DNA of 64,000 nucleotides, from NCBI GenBank assembly GCA_036558005.1, contig DATBGO010000349.1, forward strand, positions 1 to 64,000, written 5' to 3'. The position numbers were made by a program, and so were the translations under genes. The notes beneath the pieces were generated by a model, which saw only the letters and a list, made by a program, of their open reading frames with translations, was not told the DNA's origin and made no database searches. How positions within the stretch are numbered: the first letter of the stretch is position 1; each line of letters begins with the position of its first letter. Source of the stretch: DATBGO01 sp036558005 (GTDB lineage Bacteria; Actinomycetota; Actinomycetes; Streptosporangiales; Streptosporangiaceae). Shown here piece after piece: positions 38,588 through 46,835 of the stretch.

Positions 38588-39540
38588 CCAGCCTGGCCAC
38601 GGCCGGGGAGACCTTCAGCATCTTCGGCACCACCGCCACCCTGCTGGTCAGTGACCCGGCCGCGGTCCAGCTGGCGCGCCGGGTCGCCGACGCCGAGCTC
38701 GCCGCGGTGGACCGGGCCTGCAGCAGGTTCCGGGCCGACTCGGAGCTGTCCGCGCTGAACGCGGCCGGCGGCCGGGCCGTACCGGTGTCCGCGCTGTTCG
38801 CCGAGATCCTGGAGGTGGCGCTGCGCGCGGCCCGGCTGACCGGCGGGGCCGTCGACCCGACCTGCGGGCAGGCGCTGGCCGAGATCGGCTACGACCGGGA
38901 CTTCGCGGTGCTGCTCGCGGCCGGGGACGCCGGCCCGCGGCGGCACCGGCGCGGCACCGGGGTGCCCGGCTGGCGCTGCGTGCAGCTGGACCGCCAGCGC
39001 GGCCTGGCCTGGCTGCGCCGCGGCGCGCAGCTAGACCTCGGCTCGACCGGGAAGGCCTGGGCCGCCGATCGCTGCGCGGCCCAGATCGCCGCGGCGACTG
39101 GCGCGGGCGTGCTGGTCAGCCTCGGCGGTGACATCGCGGTCGGCGGGCCGCCGCCCGGCGCCGGCTGGCGGATCCGGGTGACCGACGACCACGCGGCCGG
39201 CCCGGACGCGCCCGGCCAGACGATCACCATCGTGTCCGGCGGGCTGGCCACCTCGAGCACCACCGTCCGCACCTGGGCGGTCGGCGGCCAGCGGATGCAC
39301 CACATCATCGACCCGGCCACCGGTGAGCCGGCCCGGACCTGCTGGCGGACGGCCAGCGTCGCGGCCGGCAGCTGCGTTGACGCCAACACCGCGAGCACCG
39401 CGGCGATCATCCGGGGCGAGGCCGCGCCCGGCTGGCTGCGCGAGGCCGGCCTGCCGGCCCGGCTGGTGCGGGCGGACGGGTCAGCCGAGCTGGTCGCGGG
39501 CTGGCCGCCGGACGGCCGGCCGGCCCCCGGCCCGGCATGA
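38584..39540 (+). CDS. apbE: FAD:protein FMN transferase
   Basis: This 318-aa ApbE-family protein shows CSRFRADSELSALNAAGG, the FAD/Mg region LDLGSTGKAWAADRCA, SLGGDIAVGG, and TSSTTVRTWAVGG followed by HHIIDPATGEPA. These are the core features of flavin transferases, which attach FMN covalently to Thr/Ser of electron-transfer proteins. No signal peptide or lipobox is visible. It is coupled by 4-bp overlaps to the genes on both sides. The expected FMN-acceptor protein was not found in the operon. Confidence 0.92.
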   Translation: MTSLATAGETFSIFGTTATLLVSDPAAVQLARRVADAELAAVDRACSRFRADSELSALNAAGGRAVPVSALFAEILEVALRAARLTGGAVDPTCGQALAEIGYDRDFAVLLAAGDAGPRRHRRGTGVPGWRCVQLDRQRGLAWLRRGAQLDLGSTGKAWAADRCAAQIAAATGAGVLVSLGGDIAVGGPPPGAGWRIRVTDDHAAGPDAPGQTITIVSGGLATSSTTVRTWAVGGQRMHHIIDPATGEPARTCWRTASVAAGSCVDANTASTAAIIRGEAAPGWLREAGLPARLVRADGSAELVAGWPPDGRPAPGPA

Positions 39541-40337
39541 CCGCGGCCGGCGCCGCCAGCGCCGCGGGGGGCGCCGCGCCGGCCGCGGCGCGGGCCGCGG
39601 TGGTGGTCAACTCCTCGACCTGGCTGTGGTACCTGACCAGGGCAACCGGCCTGATCGCGCTGGTGCTGCTGACGGTCAGCATGGCACTCGGACTGCTCAG
39701 CTCGGTGCGCTATCAGCGACCGTCCTGGCCCCGGTTCGTCATCGCCGGCCTGCACCGCAACGCCTCGCTGCTCGCGGTCGCCTTCACCGCCGTGCACATC
39801 GTGACCACGCTCGCCGACGGGTTCGTGCCGATCCGGCTGCAGGACGTGGTGATCCCGTTCATCTCCGCCTACCGGCCGCTCTGGCTCGGGCTCGGCGCTG
39901 CCGCCTTTGACCTGCTGGTCGCGGTCGCGATAAGCAGCCTGGTGCGGACCAGGATCAGCTACCGGTCCTGGCGGCTGGTGCACTGGGCGTCGTACCTGTG
40001 CTGGCCGGTCGCGGTGCTGCACGGCCTGGGCACCGGCACCGATACCCCGGTGCGCTGGGTGCTGGCGCTGACCGCGGGCTGCGTGGCGGCGGTCGCGGTG
40101 CTGACCGGCTGGCGGCTGGCCTACGGCTGGCCAGCGCGCCCGCTGGCGCGGCTGGCCGGCGCGCTGGCCATGGTGCTGGTGCTGATCGCGGGCACCGCGT
40201 GGCTGGCGGCCGGGCCACTGCAGCCGGGCTGGTCCAGGCGTGCGGGCACCCCCCCTTCGCTGCTGGGCGGCAGCAGCCCGGGCGCGGCGCCAGCCGGGGC
40301 TGGGCACGCCGCCGCACCGCAGGGGCTTGGCCGGTGA
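39537..40337 (+). CDS. Ferric-reductase-like cytochrome-b-type membrane protein
   Basis: This 266-aa protein has about six membrane helices and four well-placed His residues for two hemes: LHRNAS and VHIVTTLAD on one pair of helices, and VHWASYLCWPVAVLHGLG on the next. It fits the ferric-reductase-like transmembrane domain family, lacking the FAD/NAD reductase part, which is instead supplied by the next genes. It overlaps apbE and the NuoF-like gene by 4 bp on each side. It probably passes electrons across the membrane. Confidence 0.85.
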   Translation: MTAAGAASAAGGAAPAAARAAVVVNSSTWLWYLTRATGLIALVLLTVSMALGLLSSVRYQRPSWPRFVIAGLHRNASLLAVAFTAVHIVTTLADGFVPIRLQDVVIPFISAYRPLWLGLGAAAFDLLVAVAISSLVRTRISYRSWRLVHWASYLCWPVAVLHGLGTGTDTPVRWVLALTAGCVAAVAVLTGWRLAYGWPARPLARLAGALAMVLVLIAGTAWLAAGPLQPGWSRRAGTPPSLLGGSSPGAAPAGAGHAAAPQGLGR

Positions 40338-41659
40338 GCGTGACCGGGGCGCGGGCCGCGCCCTGGCAGGCCCAGCTGCCGCGGCTGATCTCGCCGGCCA
40401 GCCCGCTGGGCCTGGCCGAGCACCTGGCCGCCTACGGGCCGGTGCCGTTCCGCGACGCCATGGCCGGCCCGGGCGAGGGCACGCTGATCGGCGAGGTGGA
40501 CCGGGCCGGGCTGACCGGCCGGGGCGGCGCGGGGTTCCCTGCGGGCCGCAAGATGCGGGCGGTGGCGCGGCCAGGGCGCGGGCGCGGGCCGCTGCGCGGC
40601 CAGGCCGGCCCCGTCGTAGTCGCCAACGGCGCCGAGTCCGAGCCCGCCAGCCTGAAGGACCGCACCCTGCTGGCCCGCGCGCCGCACCTGGTGCTCGACG
40701 GGATCGCGCTCGCCGCCGAGGCGGTCGGGGCGACCCGCGCCTACCTGTGCGTGCACGCCAGCGGCGACGGCCTGGCCGGCCAGCTCAGCGGCGCGGTCGC
40801 GGCCAGGGACCGGGCCGGGCTGAACCGGGTGCCGATCCAGGTCGCCAGCATCGGCGGCGGCTACGTAGCCAGCCAGGAGACGGCACTGATCAGCTACCTG
40901 GACGGCGGCCCAGGCAAGCCCGCGTTCGTCCCGCCCCGGCCCGCGGAATCCGGCCTGAACGGCCGGCCCACCCTGGTGCAGAACGTCGAGACGCTCGCGC
41001 ACATCGCGCTGATCGCCCGGTACGGCGCTGACTGGTTCCGCGCGGTCGGCGGCGGGGCCGGCTCCGCCCTGGTCACGGTCGGCGGCGCGGTCCGCAGGCC
41101 AGGCGTCTATGAGATCCCGCTCGGGATCCCGGCCGGCGAACTGGTGGCCCTGGCCGGCGGGCCGGCCCGGCCGCCGCAGGCGATCCTGGCCGGGGGGTTC
41201 TTCGGCGGCTGGATCCGCTACCAGGACGCGCTGGCGACCGGGGTCAGCGACCCGGCGCTGCGCGCCGCGGGCGCGGCGCTCGGGCCCGGGGTGCTGGTGG
41301 TGCTGCCGGAGTCGGCCTGCGGACTGGCCGAGACCGCCCGGGCCATCGGCTACCTGGCCGGGCAGAGCGCCGGCCAGTGCGGGCCGTGCGTCAACGGGCT
41401 GCCCGCGCTGGCCGAGGCGTTCTGGCAGCTCGCGTTCGGCCGGGCCGATGCCGGCAGCTACGGCTGGGCGGGCGAGCTGCTCACCCTGGTCGCCCGCCGC
41501 GGTGCCTGCCACCTGCCGGACGGCACCGCCGCGCTGGCCGCCAGCGCGATGCGGGTGTTCAGCGGCGAGCTGCGCCAGCACGCCGCCGCCGGGCCGTGCC
41601 CGCGGGCCGCCGGGCCGGGCGTGCTGCCGCTACCCGGCTACCCGGGCGGCCCGCCATGA
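40334..41659 (+). CDS. NuoF/RnfC-like NADH:acceptor oxidoreductase subunit with SLBB domain
   Basis: This 441-aa protein has the flavin/NADH-binding segment GRGGAGFPAGRKM, NGAESEPASLKDRTLL and LVQNVETLAHIALI, all typical of NuoF. An SLBB domain (VTVGGAVRRPGVYEIPLGIPAGEL) and a C-terminal iron-sulfur region follow. There the NuoF CxxCxxC reads AGQCGPC, so the first Cys is Ala; later RGACHLPDG gives a further Cys, leaving three of four ligands. It starts at GTG overlapping the previous stop (GTGA). It probably feeds electrons from NAD(P)H into the ferredoxin and cytochrome. Confidence 0.88.
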   Translation: MSVTGARAAPWQAQLPRLISPASPLGLAEHLAAYGPVPFRDAMAGPGEGTLIGEVDRAGLTGRGGAGFPAGRKMRAVARPGRGRGPLRGQAGPVVVANGAESEPASLKDRTLLARAPHLVLDGIALAAEAVGATRAYLCVHASGDGLAGQLSGAVAARDRAGLNRVPIQVASIGGGYVASQETALISYLDGGPGKPAFVPPRPAESGLNGRPTLVQNVETLAHIALIARYGADWFRAVGGGAGSALVTVGGAVRRPGVYEIPLGIPAGELVALAGGPARPPQAILAGGFFGGWIRYQDALATGVSDPALRAAGAALGPGVLVVLPESACGLAETARAIGYLAGQSAGQCGPCVNGLPALAEAFWQLAFGRADAGSYGWAGELLTLVARRGACHLPDGTAALAASAMRVFSGELRQHAAAGPCPRAAGPGVLPLPGYPGGPP

Positions 41660-41985
41660 GCCGGCGGCCCGGCCAGGCCGGCCCGCCTGGCGCGGCCAGC
41701 CCGGCAGTCCCGGCCAGCCCGGCAGTCCCGGCCAGCACAGCCGGCCCGGCCAGCACAGCCGGCCCGGCCAGGCTCCGGGTCAACCCGATCACCTGCGACG
41801 CCCACGGGCTCTGCATCGAGCTGCTGCCCGAGCTGATCCGGTCCGACCCGTGGGGGTACCCGCTGATCAGCGAGGAGCCGGTGCCGACCGCGATGCTGCC
41901 GCTGGCCCGCCGGGCGGTCGCGGCCTGCCCTACCCTGGCCCTGCTGCTCGAGCCGCGGGACGAGCCGCCGGGACGGCCGTACTAG
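41656..41985 (+). CDS. Short ferredoxin ([3Fe-4S]/[4Fe-4S] single cluster) with repetitive N-terminal linker
   Basis: This 109-aa protein has a ferredoxin core (about residues 35-100) with CDAHGLC (C-x5-C) and a later ACPTLAL, the pattern of single-cluster actinobacterial ferredoxins. Only one Cys in the first loop is missing relative to a four-Cys site, so a [3Fe-4S] cluster is likely. The first 35 residues are PASPAVPAST-like repeats encoded by tandem DNA repeats. The ATG overlaps the previous stop. It is the likely soluble electron carrier of the operon. Confidence 0.88.
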   Translation: MSRRPGQAGPPGAASPAVPASPAVPASTAGPASTAGPARLRVNPITCDAHGLCIELLPELIRSDPWGYPLISEEPVPTAMLPLARRAVAACPTLALLLEPRDEPPGRPY

Positions 41986-42014
41986 GGTCGCCGGCAGGAC
42001 CAGAGGAGGCGCTG

Positions 42015-43148
42015 ATGGGGCCGCTGGACGGCATCACCGTCATCGAGGTCGCCAGCCTGGCGCCCGGCCCGTTCGGCTGCATGATCCTGTCCGACCTGGG
42101 CGCGGACGTGCTGCGGGTCGACCGGGTCCCGGCCGGTGACGGCGCGGCCAGCCCGGCCGGCGTGCTCGGCCGCGGCCGCCGGTCGATCGGCATCAACCTG
42201 AAGGACCCGGACGGGGTCAGCGTGCTGCTGGAACTGGCCGGGTCGGCGGACGTGCTGGTCGAGGGGTTCCGGCCCGGGGTCGCGGAACGGCTCGGGTTCG
42301 GGCCCGCGGACTGCGCCGCGGGTAACCCGCGGCTGGTCTACGCCCGGATGACCGGCTGGGGCCAGGACGGCCCGCTGGCCCAGTCCGCCGGGCACGACAT
42401 CGACTACATCGCGGTGTCCGGCGCGCTCGACCCGGTTGGCCGGGCCGGCCAGCCGCCGGTCCCCCCGCTCAACCTGATCGGCGATTTCGGCGGCGGCGGC
42501 ATGCTGCTCGCGCTCGGGATCCTGGCCGCGCTGGTCGAGCGGAGCACCTCCGGGCTCGGCCAGGTGGTCGACGCGGCCATGGTGGACGGCTCGGCGCTGC
42601 TGACCACGCTGCTGCACGGGATGCGGGCCGCGGGCCTGTGGCAGGACGAGCGCGGGACCAACCTGCTCGACGGCGGGGCGCCGTTCTACGACACCTACGC
42701 CACCGCCGACGGCCGCTATGTCGCGGTCGGCGCGCTGGAGCCGCAGTTCTACGCCGCGCTGCTGGCCGGGCTCGGCCTGGCCGAAGCGGACCTGCCCGGG
42801 CAGCATGACCGGCCGGGCTGGCCGCGGCTGCGGGCCGCGTTCGCCGCCGCGTTCGCCCGCCGGACCAGGGACGAGTGGGCGGCGGTGTTCGCCGGCTCGG
42901 ATGCCTGCGTGGCGCCCGTGCTCAGCCCCGGGGAGGCACCAGGCCACCCGCACAACCAGGCCCGCGGCGTGTTCACCGACGTCGGCGGGCTGCGCCAGCC
43001 CGCGCCCGCACCCCGGTTCGGCCGCACCCCGGCCGGGCAGCCGCGGCCGCCAGCCCGGCCCGGCGCCGACACCGACGAGGTGCTGGCCGGGCTCGGCAGG
43101 AACCCGGCGCAGATCGCGGGCCTGCGCGAGCGCGGCACCGTCGGCTGA
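42015..43148 (+). CDS. Alpha-methylacyl-CoA racemase (CaiB/BaiF CoA-transferase superfamily)
   Basis: This 377-aa protein begins MGPLDGITVIEVASLAPGPF, as class III CoA transferases do. The racemase-type catalytic residues are visible: His in SAGHDIDYIAVSGAL and Asp in NLIGDFGGGGM, with GGAPFYDTYATADG following. These mark the Amacr/Mcr branch, which epimerises 2-methylacyl-CoA thioesters, rather than a CoA transferase with an active-site Asp near residue 169. AGAGGAGG lies upstream of the ATG. It is 29 bp behind the ferredoxin gene and may be co-transcribed. Confidence 0.9.
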   Translation: MGPLDGITVIEVASLAPGPFGCMILSDLGADVLRVDRVPAGDGAASPAGVLGRGRRSIGINLKDPDGVSVLLELAGSADVLVEGFRPGVAERLGFGPADCAAGNPRLVYARMTGWGQDGPLAQSAGHDIDYIAVSGALDPVGRAGQPPVPPLNLIGDFGGGGMLLALGILAALVERSTSGLGQVVDAAMVDGSALLTTLLHGMRAAGLWQDERGTNLLDGGAPFYDTYATADGRYVAVGALEPQFYAALLAGLGLAEADLPGQHDRPGWPRLRAAFAAAFARRTRDEWAAVFAGSDACVAPVLSPGEAPGHPHNQARGVFTDVGGLRQPAPAPRFGRTPAGQPRPPARPGADTDEVLAGLGRNPAQIAGLRERGTVG

Positions 43149-43235
43149 ATTGATCTCGGGACGCCCCGCCGCGGCCCGGCACCGGACACGCCGGGCCGGC
43201 GACGCCGGGGTTTGCCGGGAATACGAGGCCCACGG

Positions 43236-43241
43236 TAACCT
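43236..43241 (+). promoter_or_regulatory. -10 box TAACCT upstream of the M-box RNA
   Basis: TAACCT is placed so that transcription would begin near 43248, just before the first riboswitch stem. Confidence 0.45.
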
Positions 43242-43255
43242 CTTGTAAGAAGTTG

Positions 43256-43416
43256 GCACCTCGTTCGGTGAGGCGTCGACACGAACACAGGCCACTGATC
43301 CGACGACGTCGAGAGACGCCCAGGGTCAGGACAGGTCTCCCCGGCTTAAGGGGTGACCCGAAGTGGCTGCGCCGCGCTGGCGCTACGTCGTGTCGTGCCA
43401 AAGCTCTGACGAGTCA
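43256..43416 (+). promoter_or_regulatory. M-box (ykoK) Mg2+ riboswitch
   Basis: The segment keeps M-box core sequences in order: CGTTCGGTGAGGCG near the 5' end, ACACAGGCCACTG, GTCGAGAGACGCC, GGTCAGGACAG, CGGCTTAAGG, AAGTGGCTGC and GTGCCAAAGCTCTGACGAG at the 3' end. The outer stem can form from CTCGT (43260-43264) and ACGAG (43409-43413). M-box RNAs fold on Mg2+ and shut off Mg2+ uptake genes. The downstream gene is an Nramp-like transporter. Assignment is by recalled consensus, not by a covariance search. Confidence 0.85.
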
Positions 43417-43450
43417 GGGGTGCGGGCGGTTTCGTGCCGCCGTTCCCCTG
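43415..43450 (+). terminator. Hairpin abutting the M-box, candidate expression platform
   Basis: CAGGGG (43415-43420) pairs with CCCCTG (43445-43450), and GGCGG (43425-43429) with CCGCC (43437-43441) around a 7-nt loop. It starts right behind the 3' strand of the outer M-box stem. There is no U tract. About 225 nt of further leader without a convincing gene follow before the transporter ATG. Confidence 0.5.
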
Positions 43451-43676
43451 CTGCCATTAGCTGGCACCCGCGCGTGTCCTGGCCGGAGGGAGGCGAGACA
43501 TGGACTGCAGTAGTCCGGGCCATCAACGGCCCCGCATCCGAGAAATCTCGTCTTCCGGCACGCGGTAACCGCCCGTCCTGCGCATAGACCGCGATCATGA
43601 CTGACATCCGCTGCGCCTGAGCGCAGCGCGGACGGATGCTGCGTGCCTCCCCGGACCCCCAGGGAGGGATCAGCAC

Positions 43677-45308
43677 ATGACGGCCACACTGGAGCGCCGC
43701 GACGCGGTGCTCGACCCGCAGCACGCCGGCGACATCCGCGGCGCGCTGGGCACCATCAGGCACGACGACACCGCGGCCCGCGGCAGCCGGTCGGCGAAGC
43801 TCAAGACGCTGCTCGCGATCGTCGGCCCCGGGCTGATCGTGATGGTGGGCGACAACGACGCTGGCGCGTTCGCGACCTACGGTCAGGCCGGCCAGGACTA
43901 CGGCACCCACCTGCTCTGGACGCTGCTGCTGCTGATCCCGGTGCTGTACGTGAACCAGGAGATGGTGCTGCGGCTCGGCGCGGTGACCGGCGTCGGGCAC
44001 GCCCGGCTGATCTTCGAGCGGTTCGGCCGGTTCTGGGGCGCGTTCAGCGTGATCGACCTGTTCCTGCTGAACGCGCTGACGCTGATCACCGAGTTCATCG
44101 GCATCACCCTGGCCGCGGGCTACCTGGGCCTGCCCAGGCTGGCCGCGGTCCCGCTGGCCGCCGCCGTGGTCGTCGGCGCGGCCTTCACCGGCAGCTTCCG
44201 CCGGTTCGAGCGGATCGCGATGGCGTTCTGCGCGGGCAGCCTGCTGCTGATCCCGGTGTACTTCCTGTCCCACCCGCACGCCGGGCAGATGGCGGCCGGC
44301 TTCGCCGTCCCGCACCTGCCCGGAGGGTCGGGCCAGCTGGCCACCGTGATGCTGCTGATCATCGGGATCGTGGGCACCACGGTCGCGCCGTGGCAGCTGT
44401 TCTTCCAGCAGAGCTACGTCATCGACAAGCGGATCACGCCGCGCTTCATCAGCTACGAGAAGGCCGACCTGTGGATCGGCATCGGCGTGGTGATCGTCGG
44501 CGCCGCCGCGGTGATGGGTGCCTGCGCCGCCGCGTTCGCGGGCACGGCCGGTTTCGGGCACTTCACCGACACGGCCGGGCTGGCGCACGGGCTGCAGGCC
44601 TCGGCCGGGCGGGCCGCCGGGGTGCTGTTCGCGATCGCGCTGCTGGACGCGTCGATCATCGGCGCGTTCGCGGTCTCGCTGTCCACCGCCTACGCGATCG
44701 GTGACGTGCTCGGGCTGAAGCACTCGCTGCACCGCGGCGTGCAGGGCGCCAAGGGCTTCTACGCGGTCTACGCCGGGATCATCGCGGTGGCCGCGACGAT
44801 CGTGCTGATCCCGGGGTCTCCGCTCGGCCTGCTCACCGAGGGCGTCCAGGCGCTGGCCGGGGTGCTGCTCCCCTCGGCCGCGGTGTACCTGCTGATGCTG
44901 TGCAACGACCGGCAGGTGCTCGGCCCGTGGGTCAACGGCCGCCGGACCAACGTCTTCACCGGCACCGTCGTCGCCGCGCTGGTCATCCTCTCGGTGATCC
45001 TGACCGCCGCGGTGCTGTTCCCCGCCATCACGGCCGGCCAGATCCTGACGATCATGGCCAGCTGCGGCGGCGCGGCGGTGCTCGGCGCGGCCGGGCTCGC
45101 GGCCTGGCGGCTGCGCCCGGGCGCCCCGGCGGCCGTCCCCGTCGACCGGGCCGGCAAGGAGAGCTGGCGGATGCCGCCGCTGGCGCTGCTGACCAGGCCG
45201 CCGGTCCCGGTCGCCCGCAAGGCCGGCCTGACCGTGCTGCGGCTGTACCTGGCCGGCGCGACGGTCCTGGTGATCGTGAAGATCGTGGAGCTGGCGATCA
45301 GCCGCTGA
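43677..45308 (+). CDS. Nramp-family-like divalent metal transporter, probably Mg2+ type (NRMT-like)
   Basis: This 543-aa protein has about 11 membrane helices with the Nramp fold signature. The canonical metal-site motif DPGN in helix 1 is replaced by VGDNDAGAF, and the helix 6 MPH is replaced by TTVAPWQLFFQQS, so the soft Met ligand that selects Mn/Fe over Mg/Ca is absent. That pattern, plus an M-box Mg2+ riboswitch ahead and an MgtE-type sensor behind, points to Mg2+ transport as in Nramp-related magnesium transporters. AGGGAGGGA precedes the ATG. The C-terminal cytosolic loop and last helix are intact. It overlaps the convergent gene by 11 bp. Confidence 0.85.
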   Translation: MTATLERRDAVLDPQHAGDIRGALGTIRHDDTAARGSRSAKLKTLLAIVGPGLIVMVGDNDAGAFATYGQAGQDYGTHLLWTLLLLIPVLYVNQEMVLRLGAVTGVGHARLIFERFGRFWGAFSVIDLFLLNALTLITEFIGITLAAGYLGLPRLAAVPLAAAVVVGAAFTGSFRRFERIAMAFCAGSLLLIPVYFLSHPHAGQMAAGFAVPHLPGGSGQLATVMLLIIGIVGTTVAPWQLFFQQSYVIDKRITPRFISYEKADLWIGIGVVIVGAAAVMGACAAAFAGTAGFGHFTDTAGLAHGLQASAGRAAGVLFAIALLDASIIGAFAVSLSTAYAIGDVLGLKHSLHRGVQGAKGFYAVYAGIIAVAATIVLIPGSPLGLLTEGVQALAGVLLPSAAVYLLMLCNDRQVLGPWVNGRRTNVFTGTVVAALVILSVILTAAVLFPAITAGQILTIMASCGGAAVLGAAGLAAWRLRPGAPAAVPVDRAGKESWRMPPLALLTRPPVPVARKAGLTVLRLYLAGATVLVIVKIVELAISR

Positions 45309-46620
45309 CCTCGCCGTGGTGGGCGTCCGGCGGCTGCGCCGCCTCCCGGCGCCGCCAGTCCTCGGGCAGCGTCACCTCGAGCACGTCGTCCACGGTGATC
45401 ACGCCGAGCATCTGGCGGCGCTCGTCCACCACCGGGATCGTGATCAGGTTGTAGTCGCTCATCAGCACCGCGACGTCCACCACGTCGGTTTCCGCGCCGA
45501 CCCGGACCGGGTCGCTGTCGCAGATCTCCCTGACCAGCGCGTCCGGGTCGGCCTGGACCAGCCCGACCAGGCGCACCACGCCGCACAGCCCGCCGCCCGC
45601 GTCCAGCAGGTGCACGCTGGTGAGCGCCTCGGGCTGCAGGCTGGCCGAGCGGGCCACCGCGGCCAGCACCGCGCCGACGGTGAGGTCGTCGGGCACGGTC
45701 AGGAAGTCCACCCCCATCAGCCCGCCGGCGCTCGTCGGGTTGAACCCCATCAGCGTCAGCACCTTGGTGCGCTGGCCGGACGGCAGCAGGTCGAGCACCG
45801 GCTGGCGGCGCGGCTGGGGCAGCTCGGCGATGGCGTCGGCCGCGTCGTCGGCTCGCATCCGCGCGAGTACCTGCGCGATCTCGGCGTCGGTCCGGGCGCC
45901 GAGCAGCCTGGTGGCCAGGTCCTCGTCGAGTTCCTCGAACACGTCGGCTTCCAGTTCCGGGTCGGCGTGCACGTGCCCGAGGATCTCGGTCTCCTCCTCC
46001 TTGGACGCGTCCTCCAGCAGGTCGGCGATCTGGGCCGGCTTCAGCCGCCGGATCCGGGCGAACGGGCCGCGGGTCAGCGCGCTGCCGGTGTGGCCGATCA
46101 GCGGCTCGAACGCCGCCCATTCCCGGAACGAGTGCTCGTCCTGCCCCGCGGCCTGGCGGCCGCCGAGCCCGAGCAGCCCGCGGGCCCGGCGTCGGGTGTC
46201 CACGCCGGTCAGCACCCAGGCCGTGCCGCGCTGCTCGAGCTCCAGGTCCGCGGCCTTGATCAGGTGGGCGCTGCGCACGTCGATCAGCCGGTGCCCCTGC
46301 ACGTCCGAGCGCAGCAGCACCTCGCCCTCGCGCCGGTCGAACCGGCGCAGGTCCAGCCTGGCGCTGGTGAGCTTGAGCACCTGCCCGTCGAACGAGCCCA
46401 CCTGCTCGATCGGGACATACACCTCCCGGCCGCCGCCGACCGCGGCGACGATCCCGGTGACCAGCGGCAGGTCAGCGCCGCGCAGCCGGACGATGACGTC
46501 GGACAGCCGCCCGATCGACTCGCCGCCCCGGTCGGTAAGCGGGCGTCCCAGCAGTTCCGACAGGTGCAGCGTCCTGGCGCTGCCCGCCTTCGGTGCCGGC
46601 GCCGCCGGTGTCGTGGTCAT
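45298..46620 (-). CDS. Soluble PRC-barrel / MgtE N-domain / CBS-pair protein
   Basis: This 440-aa protein has a PRC-barrel-like N-terminal part (about 17-100, LLGRPLTDRGGESIGRLSDVIVRL) with a second beta segment to about 150. The MgtE_N superhelix (about 185-300, IADLLEDASKEEETEIL, DDAADAIAELP) is followed by a CBS pair (about 303-425, ITIPVVDERRQMLGVITVDDVLE). The membrane pore domain of MgtE is missing entirely. In MgtE the N and CBS domains sense cytosolic Mg2+ and gate the pore. Here the free sensor may regulate the convergent Nramp-like transporter. AGAGAGG lies before the ATG. Confidence 0.9.
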   Translation of the reverse strand: MTTTPAAPAPKAGSARTLHLSELLGRPLTDRGGESIGRLSDVIVRLRGADLPLVTGIVAAVGGGREVYVPIEQVGSFDGQVLKLTSARLDLRRFDRREGEVLLRSDVQGHRLIDVRSAHLIKAADLELEQRGTAWVLTGVDTRRRARGLLGLGGRQAAGQDEHSFREWAAFEPLIGHTGSALTRGPFARIRRLKPAQIADLLEDASKEEETEILGHVHADPELEADVFEELDEDLATRLLGARTDAEIAQVLARMRADDAADAIAELPQPRRQPVLDLLPSGQRTKVLTLMGFNPTSAGGLMGVDFLTVPDDLTVGAVLAAVARSASLQPEALTSVHLLDAGGGLCGVVRLVGLVQADPDALVREICDSDPVRVGAETDVVDVAVLMSDYNLITIPVVDERRQMLGVITVDDVLEVTLPEDWRRREAAQPPDAHHGEVSG

Positions 46621-46835
46621 GGCGTGTGCCTCTCTGGCTCGAACAGGTGCACCGGGGTCAGGTGCATCAGGTCAGATGCCGTCATTCCTACCCCGATCCC
46701 GCGCCGCGCGGTGCCCGGTCGGCCCACCTGGCGCGGGCGGCCGGCCGCGCCACCTCGTACCCGCTGTCAGGCACCGCACTTGCGATGGTATGAAGGCCAC
46801 GTCGAAGGTGCTATCGGCCGGGAGGAACGCGACAA

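Noticed and set aside
43597..43620. Seven-codon leader peptide (MTDIRCA) ahead of the Nramp-like gene
   Set aside because: It has no ribosome site and no regulatory codon run; the M-box explains the leader.
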